NCBI GenBank assembly: GCA_024234435.1
Contig: JACKOF010000001.1
Location: 1,488,001-1,552,000, forward strand
Source: Pseudomonadales bacterium
GTDB taxonomy: Bacteria; Pseudomonadota; Gammaproteobacteria; Pseudomonadales; Porticoccaceae
Reading direction: 5' to 3'
Length of the DNA stretch: 64,000 nucleotides
Each line of letters opens with the position of its first letter. Within the stretch, counting starts at the first letter, position 1. Under the pieces are notes generated by a model. It saw only the letters and a list, made by a program, of their open reading frames with translations. It made no database searches and was not told where the DNA came from. The translations under genes were made by a program, and so were the position numbers. Positions 8,689 to 18,200 of the stretch are shown here, piece after piece.

Positions 8689-9464
8689 TCGCACTGAGCA
8701 TCAACCTGAATAAAATTGCCCTGCTTCGTAATTCCCGTGAAGGCAATTACCCGGATCTGCTTAAACACGCAAAAATCTGCATTGATGCAGGGGTCAATGG
8801 CATTACCGTTCATCCTCGCCCGGATCAGCGCCACATACGCCCCAACGACGTGCGCCAGCTCAGTCAACTGGTCACCCCCCTATCATCAGTCGAGTTCAAT
8901 GTAGAGGGCAACCCTTTTGCGGATGCTCGCGGCGACTATCCCGGCTTTATTGAACTTGTTGAAGAAACAATGCCGGATCAATGCACGCTGGTGCCGGACG
9001 TCGATGACCAGCTCACTTCCGATCACGGTTTTGACCTTTTCCAGACTGGCGAAAAACTCAGGCCCATTATTCAACGGTTACAACAAAAAGGCATGCGTGT
9101 CAGCCTGTTTATGGACCCGGAAATCCGGCAGATTGAACAGGCAAAGCTGATTGGAGCGGACAGAATAGAGCTCTATACCGGCCCTTACGCTGCCGCCCAG
9201 AATGATGAAGTTCTGTTTCAGTCATTACTGCATCAACACCGGGAAGCAGCCTCTTACGCCACAAAAATCGGGCTGGGTGTTAATGCTGGACACGATCTCA
9301 ACCTGAACAACCTGCCCCATTACGCCACAATCCCGGGGTTGCAAGAAGTTTCCATTGGCCACGCTCTAACCGTTGACGCCATCGAAATGGGACTTGTAAC
9401 CGCTGTGCAAACCTATCTTTCACTGCTGCATGAAGCAGAGTGCTGGCATGAACCCACAAACTGA
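8685..9464 (+). CDS. pdxJ: Pyridoxine 5'-phosphate synthase, Bacteroidetes-like subtype
   Basis: 259 residues from a GTG that overlaps the upstream stop. PdxJ closes the ring of vitamin B6 from 1-deoxyxylulose 5-phosphate and 3-amino-1-hydroxyacetone phosphate. Family marks are INLNKIALLRNSR, GITVHPRPDQRHIR (catalytic His region), CTLVPD, GVNAGHDLNLNN and VSIGHALTVDAIEMG. The phrases NINKIALLRNSR, HPRPDQRHI and EFNVEGNP resemble the Bacteroidetes form rather than the usual proteobacterial form (NIDHIATLRNAR, HLREDRRHI, and EMAVTEEM in place of the FNVEG region). It is not next to recO or acpS, the usual proteobacterial neighbours. It may be a transferred or second copy. Confidence 0.88.
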   Translation: MIALSINLNKIALLRNSREGNYPDLLKHAKICIDAGVNGITVHPRPDQRHIRPNDVRQLSQLVTPLSSVEFNVEGNPFADARGDYPGFIELVEETMPDQCTLVPDVDDQLTSDHGFDLFQTGEKLRPIIQRLQQKGMRVSLFMDPEIRQIEQAKLIGADRIELYTGPYAAAQNDEVLFQSLLHQHREAASYATKIGLGVNAGHDLNLNNLPHYATIPGLQEVSIGHALTVDAIEMGLVTAVQTYLSLLHEAECWHEPTN

Positions 9465-10227
9465 CCACGCTGACTACCTCGAGCGCAAACGGTTTTTCAG
9501 CCGAATGTTAACGATCTATGGTCGCAAACCTGTGCTGGAAGCACTGCAGGATGAGCAGATACCGGTATTCCGGTTACACCTTGCCCAGTCCAACAAATCC
9601 GGTGGCATCATGAACCAGATCCAGCTATTGGCCGAACGCCGAAAAATCGAGGTTGTCTTCCACAGTAAAGAAGCGCTGTCGCGAATCTCCAAAAATGCCA
9701 AACAGGATCAAGGTGTAGCGGCCGACCTTCAGTGTCCAAACCACTGTCAACTGGATGACTTCCTGAGAAGTGCCCCGAAAAGTAACTATACCCTGATTGC
9801 ACTCGATGGCGTCACAAACCCGCAAAACCTGGGCATGATCATCCGTTCCGTATGTGCCAGCCCTGCACACGGGATACTGCTACCGGAAAAAGGGGTTGCC
9901 AGTATCTCACCGCTCGTAATCAAGGCAAGTGCAGGCACTATTTTTAAAAGCCGAATCATCCGCTGCCCATCACTGCCGAAAGGGCTCTTATCATTAAAAG
10001 GGAATGGCGCAACGATATGCGGGTTATCCTCGCACAGTCAGCAGACACTGGCTGATTTTGAGCAGCATTGCCCCACTGTTTACGTGCTGGGAAACGAGAC
10101 GCACGGAGTATCTCCGGAAGTAAACAAGACCTGCGACTATTTTATTCGAATCCCCATGCACAATGGTGTCGAATCACTGAATGTAGCCATTACCGCAGCC
10201 TTGCTTGCCTTCAGAACAACACTATAG
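9448..10227 (+). CDS. SpoU/TrmH-family RNA 2'-O-methyltransferase
   Basis: 259 residues from the internal ATG (MNPQTDHADYLER); another ATG six codons upstream is possible. An L30e-like substrate-binding N-terminus (IYGRKPVLEAL) is followed by the SPOUT knot. The three SpoU motifs are visible: NPQNLGMIIRSV, VLGNETHGVSPEV and IPMHNGVESLNVAITAALL. The enzyme transfers a methyl group from S-adenosylmethionine to a ribose 2'-OH in rRNA or tRNA. The target cannot be assigned, though the length is close to RlmB/TrmH. It overlaps the end of pdxJ. Confidence 0.88.
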   Translation: MNPQTDHADYLERKRFFSRMLTIYGRKPVLEALQDEQIPVFRLHLAQSNKSGGIMNQIQLLAERRKIEVVFHSKEALSRISKNAKQDQGVAADLQCPNHCQLDDFLRSAPKSNYTLIALDGVTNPQNLGMIIRSVCASPAHGILLPEKGVASISPLVIKASAGTIFKSRIIRCPSLPKGLLSLKGNGATICGLSSHSQQTLADFEQHCPTVYVLGNETHGVSPEVNKTCDYFIRIPMHNGVESLNVAITAALLAFRTTL

Positions 10228-10273
10228 GTGACCCTGTTTCAAAAGGCTTTCAGCCTGCCTTGCTTTTTAGACA

Positions 10274-11479
10274 TCAATGCCTGAAATTCCACAGCGGCCC
10301 TTTGAAAACACCCACCAACGCAGTCAATAAAATCACACCACTCAAAATCTTAATGGCGACCAGCACTCCCAGACTTTCAACCAGCAGGCCTGCCGCAAAC
10401 GCGCCAAAGGGAGCTGCACCAAACAGACAGAGCTGAAAAATAGACACTACCCTCGAACGGTACTCCGAAGGAGCTTCGCTAAAAGCCAGGGATCGTGCCA
10501 ACGTTGTGGATAAACCGTAAAAACACCCCCAGATAAACACCAGAGCCGCTGCCCACTCGGCACTGAATCGCAACGATATCAGCAATAACAACACTGCCCT
10601 GAATACGTAGCACAGCAACAGGGCTCTGCCGAGACGCTTTAACAAGTGGTGAAAGCGGATGAACAACCCATTGGCGACCACAACACCGGCCATAAAACAA
10701 AATTGCAATACCGCAAAAAATGATGCCCCGCCCTGATAAACATCCCGCGCCAAAAACGCAATGGCTACCAGATAGACTGCCAGTCCGACAAAACTGGTAA
10801 TTGCCACCAGCGACATGAGCTGTCTCAACTGGGTATTGCCCCACACCAGCTGCACCCCGGAAACCACATCCCTGAGTGTTGTCGTTTTTTTTGCAAGAAC
10901 GTTTGTTTCAGAGTGACAGTTTCGGAAAAAATAGGCTGCGGCGACATACATCACCACTTGAGCAACTAAGAGCGCATACAGCCCAACCTGCTCCATGAGA
11001 CTGGCGATAAGAATACCAACAGAATTAGCAGAAAACTGTACGAAAGTCGTCTTGGCAATGGCTCCCTGCACTGCCTGCGCTGTCACCTGCGCAAGTAAGC
11101 TTTCTTTGGCGGGCTGCACAAAGGGTGTTATCAGACCAAAAGACAAACCGAATACAATGATCAAGACAAAGGAAAAACCGAATAACAAAGACCAGCCGAT
11201 CAAAACAATAAACGGAACACTGTAGAGCAGATAAAGCCTGAACAGATAGCTGCCCAGGTGTCGATTGTCGGAAATAGCGCCGCCCCACAGCAACAGCAAA
11301 AGGTTGGGCAGCATCATCACCATCTGCGCCAGACCCAGCTTGTCCGCCGACAGCCCCAACACCCCGACAACCAGCCACGGGAAAACTACCTGCCTGATGC
11401 CCTCGGAAGTATGAGCACTACCGATAGCATTCAAATAGGGACGGAAACTGTTTTGCGCTGAAGAAACCGGGCTATTCAA
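10274..11479 (-). CDS. Major facilitator superfamily transporter
   Basis: 401 residues with about twelve hydrophobic segments, of the MFS exporter type (IRQVVFPWLVVGVLGLSADKLGLAQ near the N-terminus, ISDNRHLGS at the loop 2-3 position). It starts at TTG with a GGGG-like ribosome site; no in-frame ATG lies near. The closest themes are EntS/MFS_3-like exporters, but the substrate is unknown. It is convergent with the SpoU methyltransferase and follows the 71-aa membrane protein by 16 bp, so it may be the end of the smc-zipA-ligA transcription unit. Confidence 0.82.
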   Translation of the reverse strand: MNSPVSSAQNSFRPYLNAIGSAHTSEGIRQVVFPWLVVGVLGLSADKLGLAQMVMMLPNLLLLLWGGAISDNRHLGSYLFRLYLLYSVPFIVLIGWSLLFGFSFVLIIVFGLSFGLITPFVQPAKESLLAQVTAQAVQGAIAKTTFVQFSANSVGILIASLMEQVGLYALLVAQVVMYVAAAYFFRNCHSETNVLAKKTTTLRDVVSGVQLVWGNTQLRQLMSLVAITSFVGLAVYLVAIAFLARDVYQGGASFFAVLQFCFMAGVVVANGLFIRFHHLLKRLGRALLLCYVFRAVLLLLISLRFSAEWAAALVFIWGCFYGLSTTLARSLAFSEAPSEYRSRVVSIFQLCLFGAAPFGAFAAGLLVESLGVLVAIKILSGVILLTALVGVFKGPLWNFRH

Positions 11480-11495
11480 CTACCAAACCCCATTA

Positions 11496-11711
11496 TCAGG
11501 ATTTAAAATATTTGCGGGCAATCACACTCATGGCTACCAGTACAGCCGCAACGGCCATGACACCCAACAGAAGAATCAGAATCATCAATAAATATTGGAT
11601 AACTGTCTCGCCGGGAACCTGATAGACGTATACCGCAGCAAAAACAAATGCAACGGAAGCCAGCAGCGCAACCGTTATCGCAGCTCTGTGTTTAATCCGC
11701 CCCCTAGCCAT
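11496..11711 (-). CDS. Small two-helix membrane protein, unknown
   Basis: 71 residues with two hydrophobic helices (AAITVALLASVAFVFAAVYVY and a second around VIQYLLMILILLLGVMAV), a basic N-terminus and a basic C-terminus (ARKYFKS). No recognised family. Its start abuts the stop of the 137-aa gene by one base, which implies coupled translation. Confidence 0.7.
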   Translation of the reverse strand: MARGRIKHRAAITVALLASVAFVFAAVYVYQVPGETVIQYLLMILILLLGVMAVAAVLVAMSVIARKYFKS

Positions 11712-12124
11712 CAGGCGTCATGAATCCATTCACAGCGGATTTTAATGTCATTAACTCCTGGCTGATGCTCACCCTTATCGGTGTGCCAGATAAAGGAGTG
11801 AGTACCAGACATTTCTGTCTCCAGGTGTACCGTAGCCGACACCCAGTACATCTTGCGCAACAGGTTCTCAAACTGCTCCAACCAGTGTTTCCATTCATAT
11901 TCAATTCCCTGATAGGAAGCACCAAAATGCGTCACATGGGTATGCAGGGATATTTCATCCTGTGTTTCAGGGGTAGAGAACATTTCACGGCTGATAATCG
12001 GCCACGACTCTGCGGCCGGTAAAGAAGACAACGCTGCTTTATTCACCTGGCGACGTTCCGCAACCCCGTTATCCGCAGAGTCTTTAATACAACCGTAAAC
12101 CACAGACTCCTGATTCATTTCCAT
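11711..12124 (-). CDS. Uncharacterised 137-aa protein downstream of ligA
   Basis: 137 residues, soluble, with no signal peptide or membrane segment and no family I recognise. The C-terminal half is rich in Trp, His and Glu (YEWKHWLEQFENLLRKMYW, HSFIWHTDKGEH, IRCEWIHDA) and looks like a compact folded domain. Starts at 12124 or 12118 (ATGGAAATG) are equally plausible. It follows ligA by 44 bp and is coupled to the 71-aa membrane protein. Confidence 0.7.
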   Translation of the reverse strand: MEMNQESVVYGCIKDSADNGVAERRQVNKAALSSLPAAESWPIISREMFSTPETQDEISLHTHVTHFGASYQGIEYEWKHWLEQFENLLRKMYWVSATVHLETEMSGTHSFIWHTDKGEHQPGVNDIKIRCEWIHDA

Positions 12125-12168
12125 TTACCTGACTCGTTCCCGATTGTTGAATTGACGCTATCGTTCAT

Positions 12169-14244
12169 TTAACCATCCTGATGCAATCCGTATTGTTTAA
12201 GCAATTGCAGAAACTCGGCTTCATCCAGCACGGGCAATTTTAGACTCTCCGCTTTAGCCAGTTTTGAACCCGCTCCAGGGCCAGCAACTACTGAATACGT
12301 TTTGGCCGAGACACTGCCAGCGACTTTAGCACCCAGTTGCTGAAGTTTCTCCTTACCCTCAGTGCGACTCATCGATTCAAGGGTGCCTGTTAATACCCAA
12401 GTCTGGCCGATCAGCGGTAAAAGATGATCATCTGCAGGCTCGATATCTGGCCAGTGTATCCCCGCCGCCTGCAAGCTATCGATCACCGCCAAATTATGCG
12501 GCTGCTGAAAAAACTCTTCAACAAAATGCGCCACCACAGGCCCCACATCTGCCACTTCCTGCAGCTGCTCCTGGCTGGCCTGTCGAATATTCTCCAGACT
12601 GCCAAAGTGTTCAGCCAGAGCACGTGCCGTGGCCTCACCCACTTCCCGAATACCCAGTGCATAGAGGAATCTCGGCAAGGTGGTTGTCTTTGATGCCTGT
12701 AATGCATCCAGCACATTTTGAGCCGATTTTTCCGCCATCCTCTCCATCCCGGCCAGCTGATCCAGCTCTAGCCGATAGAGATCATCTACAGAATTAAGCA
12801 ACTGCTGGTCAACGAGCTGTTCGATCAGCTTGTCGCCAACACCATCCACATCCATCGCCTTGCGAGAAACAAAATGCTTAATCGCTTCCTTTCGTTGAGC
12901 CGCGCAAATCAAGCCACCAGAACAGCGCAACACAGCTTCACCCTCACCTTTTTCCAATGGTGATTGGCAAACCGGGCAAGTGCAGGGAAACACAATATCT
13001 CTGGTATCTTCAGGCCGCCTTTCTGTGACGACATTTGCCACCTGAGGAATCACATCACCGGCTCTACGAACGACCACTGTATCGCCAATTTTCAGCCCCA
13101 GCCGTTCAATTTCATCCTGATTATGCAGTGTGGCATTACTTATCGTGACGCCACCCACGAAAACAGGTTCCAACCGGGCAACAGGCGTTATCGCTCCGGT
13201 ACGACCAACCTGAAACTCGACATCCAGCAATTTGGTCATCACCTCCTGAGCGGGGAATTTACGAGCAATGGCCCAGCGGGGGGCGCGAGCAACAAACCCT
13301 AACCTCTGCTGTAAAGACAGATCATTGACTTTATAAACAATGCCATCAATATCGTAATCCAGTTCATCTCTCAACCCGGAAAGCTGGCGATAATACTCAA
13401 GACAACCTTCAACACCTTCAACACGAGCCACTTTATCACTGACCAGAAAACCCCAGTCTTTCAGCTGTTGCAGCATGTCAAAATGCGTGCTCGGCTCAAC
13501 GATACCTGTAGGCCAGCTTTCAGCTCGCCCCAAGCTGTAAGCCGCCATTTGCAGCGGCCTTGTAGCCGTAATTCTTGAGTCGAGCTGTCGCAAGCTGCCC
13601 GCCGCTGCATTGCGAGGATTAACAAACGTTTTTTTACCTTCAGCGCGCGCCTGCTGGTTCAGCTTTTCAAATCCGGCTTTCGGAAGATAGATTTCACCTC
13701 GCACTTCCAGCAAGTCGGGTATCCGGTTACTTCTCAGTCGCAGTGGTATGGATGCAATGGTTCTGACATTTTGCGTAATGTCCTCCCCGTTGCGGCCATC
13801 GCCCCGGGTTGCTCCGCGCACAAGTACACCCTGCAGATAAAGCAGGCTTACCGCTACCCCATCAAGTTTGGGTTCGGCGACATACTCCAGCTTTTCACGA
13901 TAATTCAGACGCTCCACTATGCGGCGCTCAAAGTTGATCATTTCATCATCACTGAACGCATTATCAAGCGACAACATGGGAATTTCGTGAACAACAGAAG
14001 TAAAGGCATCGAGCGGCGGCGCACCAACCCGTTGGGTAGGTGAATCTTCAGCGCACAAAGCTGGATACTGTTGCTCCAATTCCACCAATCGGCGCATTAA
14101 CCGATCATACTCGACATCAGGTATTGAAGGGTCATCCAGCACATAGTAACGGTGGTTGTGCTCGGACAAGTCTGTTTTGAGTTGCCATGCTTCCTGCTGC
14201 ACAGCCGCCGGTATTGAGCCGCTGTCGGCAACGGACCCGGTCAT
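12169..14244 (-). CDS. ligA: NAD-dependent DNA ligase
   Basis: 691 residues, a normal length for LigA. The order is Ia domain (HNHRYYVLDDPSIPDVEYD), adenylation domain with catalytic Lys in AEPKLDGVAV, and OB fold. A Cys4 zinc finger follows (CTCPVCQSPLEKG ... CSGGLICAAQ), then helix-hairpin-helix repeats (ALGIREVGEATARALAEHFG) and a C-terminal BRCT domain (IGQTWVLTGTLESMSR). It seals nicks at Okazaki fragments and in repair using NAD+. It starts three bases after zipA, the standard smc-zipA-ligA order. Confidence 0.98.
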   Translation of the reverse strand: MTGSVADSGSIPAAVQQEAWQLKTDLSEHNHRYYVLDDPSIPDVEYDRLMRRLVELEQQYPALCAEDSPTQRVGAPPLDAFTSVVHEIPMLSLDNAFSDDEMINFERRIVERLNYREKLEYVAEPKLDGVAVSLLYLQGVLVRGATRGDGRNGEDITQNVRTIASIPLRLRSNRIPDLLEVRGEIYLPKAGFEKLNQQARAEGKKTFVNPRNAAAGSLRQLDSRITATRPLQMAAYSLGRAESWPTGIVEPSTHFDMLQQLKDWGFLVSDKVARVEGVEGCLEYYRQLSGLRDELDYDIDGIVYKVNDLSLQQRLGFVARAPRWAIARKFPAQEVMTKLLDVEFQVGRTGAITPVARLEPVFVGGVTISNATLHNQDEIERLGLKIGDTVVVRRAGDVIPQVANVVTERRPEDTRDIVFPCTCPVCQSPLEKGEGEAVLRCSGGLICAAQRKEAIKHFVSRKAMDVDGVGDKLIEQLVDQQLLNSVDDLYRLELDQLAGMERMAEKSAQNVLDALQASKTTTLPRFLYALGIREVGEATARALAEHFGSLENIRQASQEQLQEVADVGPVVAHFVEEFFQQPHNLAVIDSLQAAGIHWPDIEPADDHLLPLIGQTWVLTGTLESMSRTEGKEKLQQLGAKVAGSVSAKTYSVVAGPGAGSKLAKAESLKLPVLDEAEFLQLLKQYGLHQDG

Positions 14245-14247
14245 GGA

Positions 14248-15102
14248 TCAGCTATTTCCGGAAGAATGAGATGGCGCGGCCTCCGCAACTAACTGTCGAC
14301 ACTGCTCAATCTTCTGAGGTGTTAGTGGTTGACGATTTTCATCGCGCAGTTGCCCCCCCAAACGTTTGGCAAGCGCTTCCGCGGTAGAGAGCATCTTCTC
14401 AAAGGCACGAGAAGGGTTTGTAACATCATCCGTAGCAAAAAACAGGCTGATACCCGGTGTTTTAAATTCGGCAATGGTTTTAAGGTTGAAAACACCAGGA
14501 TTCACTGAGCTGGCTATACTGAAAAGAACTTCGCCGGCGCCATTATCGCCTGCATGGTAATGAAAAATTTTCATATCGCCATAACGCAAACCACAGGCCA
14601 GAAATGCATTTAGCAACAAATCCCCTTTAAACGGCGTTCTCTCCGTTGCCATTAGGTGCAAGACCAGCACCTGACCCGATACTTTGCCCGCTGTCTCTGC
14701 CTGTGTTGTTGAATGATCAGGCTTCTGTTGAGCATCTTCCTTTTCCTGAGGCTGGCCGACAACCTGTTCCGGCTGCTCTCCCAGATCCAGCGCCGATTGC
14801 TCGGGCTTTCTCACAGGAATCGTCAGTTTCGGTTTACTCGCTTCCGCAATATCCTTCAGCGATCGGGTCATTTCTTCCAAATCAGCCTGATCCCGCTGCG
14901 CGACAACTCTGGCACCACCACTGGGTAGTTCACTGCCGTACTCATCCAATGGGGTATCGTCATCGAAGATCGGCTGTTTGCGTCGAGGCATGCGGATTTT
15001 CTCATAGCGAGACCGACGCACCCGGCGGATAGCATCCAGTACAATGGCTACCAACACCAGAAGACCAAGCGCCAGCATTATTTCTCGCCCGCCAAACTCC
15101 AT
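14248..15102 (-). CDS. zipA: Cell division protein ZipA
   Basis: 284 residues. An N-terminal transmembrane anchor (IMLALGLLVLVAIVLDAI) is followed by a basic patch (RRVRRSRYEKIRMPRRK), a Pro/Gln/Glu-rich linker of about 90 residues and the C-terminal FtsZ-binding domain. That domain includes LVLHLMATERTPFKGDLLLN, KIFHYH, VLFSIASSVNPGVF and TPGISLFFATDDV. ZipA tethers FtsZ to the inner membrane early in division. It lies between smc and ligA. Confidence 0.96.
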   Translation of the reverse strand: MEFGGREIMLALGLLVLVAIVLDAIRRVRRSRYEKIRMPRRKQPIFDDDTPLDEYGSELPSGGARVVAQRDQADLEEMTRSLKDIAEASKPKLTIPVRKPEQSALDLGEQPEQVVGQPQEKEDAQQKPDHSTTQAETAGKVSGQVLVLHLMATERTPFKGDLLLNAFLACGLRYGDMKIFHYHAGDNGAGEVLFSIASSVNPGVFNLKTIAEFKTPGISLFFATDDVTNPSRAFEKMLSTAEALAKRLGGQLRDENRQPLTPQKIEQCRQLVAEAAPSHSSGNS

Positions 15103-15238
15103 AAACTGTTTTCTCTAACGTTTGTGTTTAGTTCAATTGTATCTGCAGTGCACTGCGATCACGGCTATTGTAGTGATATTTTCCACTTTTGTACCTTTCA
15201 ACATCAAGTCTCAATATCAAGCGGGTCAGAACAGAATA

Positions 15239-18200
15239 TCAGGCTTCAGCCAACTCCGCCGCTTCATTCACATCCACTGTCACCAGCCGTGAAACGCCGG
15301 GCTCGTGCATGGTAACGCCCAGTAATTGATGGGCCATTTCCATCGCGATTTTGTTGTGGGTAATATAAATAAACTGCACGGTATCAGACATTTCCTTAAC
15401 CATCCGCGCATAGCGCCCCACATTAGCATCATCAAGGGGTGCATCCACCTCGTCGAGCATACAGAACGGTGCCGGGTTAAGCCGAAAGATCGAAAATACC
15501 AGTGCAATAGCGGTCATCGCTTTCTCTCCACCCGAAAGCAGATGTATGGTCGAATTTTTTTTGCCCGGCGGGCGCGCCATAATTGCCACCCCCGTATCGA
15601 GCAAGTCATCGCCTGTCAATTCAAGGTACGCATGCCCGCCGCCAAACAATTTGGGAAACAGCTCCTGCAGCGAGTTATTGATTTTCTCAAAAGTTTCCTT
15701 GAAGCGTGTACGGGTTTCACGATCAATTTTCCGAATAGCTTCTTCCAGCGTTTTCAGAGCCTCAACCAGTTCGTCGTTCTGGGCATCCAGGTAGGTTTTA
15801 CGTTCCTGCTCGACTTTATACTCTTCAATAGCGGCAAGATTAATGGGGCCCAGGCGATTAATTCGGTTGCCAATTCGTTCTAGCTCTTCTTCCCAGGCAG
15901 ATTCTGTTGCGTCATCCGGCAATTCCGCCAGAAGCTCTTTGACGTCAAACTGGTGTTCGGCAATCTGTTCGGCAATGGTTTTACTGCGTGTCGCCACTTC
16001 CTGTGTTTGCAAGCGTTGCTGTTCAAGGTGGCCACGTTGCTCCTGAATCTTCTGTTCAAGAGCACTGCGCTGCTTCTCCTGCTCACGCATCTGGTGCTCA
16101 ACCGCTTCAACACTGCGCCGAACTTCAGCTAGCTCGGCCTCGGCTTTAACGCGCACCTCAAGTTGAACTTCAAGTTGTTCATTCAGTTCAACCAGAGGAT
16201 TATCATCCTGATCGGAATTGGCGCGCAATTGCTCGCGGCGCTCCTCCAGACGGTTTACTTGTACGATCAGCCGCTCCACACTGGATTGCAGCGATTGTAA
16301 TTGCGTGCTGACAGATCGCTCCCGCATCTGCAGCTCATGGTGGTGATCGCGGTCATGGCGAGCACTCTGCCGGGCTTTATCCAGAGCAGTGCGAGCATCA
16401 TCCCGTTGTTTCAGCAACTCCTCCCGCTGGCAAGAGTCCTTTTCCATATTATCAATAGCCTGTTGCAGCAGTTCCCGCGCCTGGGCAAGATTTTCCTGTT
16501 CCTGCTGCTGTTGCTGCTGGGTTTCAAGCAGTTCTGCTTCTCCCCGCTCCCGACGCGCGGCAAATTGCTCCATCTGAACCTTGCTTGCACTTAGCCGAGA
16601 GCGAATATCCGCATGGGTTTTCTGGTATTGCGCCAGCTCTGCCGCCAGTTCATCCCGCTGTATTTCTGCCGCGCGCAACGCTTCTTCATGCTCCTGCTGC
16701 TGCTCAGACAATTCGGCAACCCTGGCTTTATTGCGCGCCACATCTTCAGAGAGCTTCTCCAGCGCCTGTTTCCGCTTCAATACACCTGCACTGGCATCTT
16801 TCTCCCTAACCACACGCAACCAATTACTGCCCAACCAGATGCCATCCGGCGTGATAACCGATTCGCCATTTGCCAGTTCTGAACGCAAAGCCAACGCTGA
16901 AACGAGATCACTTGCTGTGTAGACACCCGCCAGCAATCCGGCACTGAAGCTGCCGGAAACCTTGCTGACCAGCATGTCTGCATCTCCGTTTCCCGGCTTT
17001 TTCGCTTCTGTGTTTCGGTTGTCCGCACTGTCAACTAAAAGCAGCTCACCCTTTTCAAAGCTGCCAAGCTGATTGGCGAGCTTGCCCAGGTCATCGACAC
17101 AAACTGCCTGGAGGTAATTACCCAATACCGCTTCAACGGCAACTTCCCAGCCATTGTCAACCTGCAGCTGTTCCGCCAGTCGAGGATGCTTATCCAGATC
17201 ATGGCTAACCAGCCAGCCCTGCTGTTCATTATCACTGCCCAACGCGGCCTGTTGCAGCGCTTCCAAAGAAGCCTGCCTGCCCAACATTGTCTGCAGTTCT
17301 GTGCGGGCACTATCCAGTTGCTGTGTAGTCTGCTGTACGACTTGCCTGCCCTGATCTATTCGTGCTGATACCTCATTAATTTGATTCTGCTGGCGCCCGG
17401 TATCTCCTTCCGCTGCCGACAGTTGCGATTGCAACTGCTCAATTTCTTCCTGTACAGGACTGACACTGAAGGATTTTTGCTCCTGTTCAACCTTGTCAAT
17501 ACGCTCGGCCAGACGCCGCAACAACTGTTCCAAGTGCTGGATACGGGATTGCTGTACTTCGGCCTGCTGGCGAGGCTCGGCAGCAGAGTGGTTGAAATCA
17601 TCCCAGGCCTGTTGCCAATTCTGCATGGCGGTCTCCGCCTGTTGCAACGTCGCTCCTGACGTTTGCGCCTGATCTTCAGCAGCACCTAGCTGGGGAATAA
17701 TCTGTTCCAGCTCGGCACTTAGACTCTCGGCTTTATGACGATCGTTGCGAAGATGCTCCGCCGATTCAGCATAGTTTTTCTCCGTCTGTTCCAAGTCCTG
17801 TTGCAGCTCGCGGGCTCGATCGCGTACGTGCTGAATTGCCTGTTCCAGCCGCGCAACTTCACCACCAACGCCGTAATAATGCCCCTGTACCTCATTAAAA
17901 TGGTCGCTCCGTTCACTGTATTCACTACGGTTTTTCTCCAGCGCCGTCTCACAGGCACTGCGCTCCACCACGAGGGATTCGACTTTCAGTTCAGTCTCAG
18001 CAATCTGTTTCTGTCGCTGACCAAGCTGCTCGGAAAATGCCTGCCAGCGCAATGCCTGCAGTTCCGCTTTGGTGCGCCGCTCTTCCTTCTTGTATTCCGC
18101 GTATTTTTCTGCAGCCTGGGACTGGCGCTGCAAACGGCCGAGCTGACGACCAAGCTCATCGCGTATATCTGTCAGTCGTTCAAGGTTTTCCATGGTGCGG

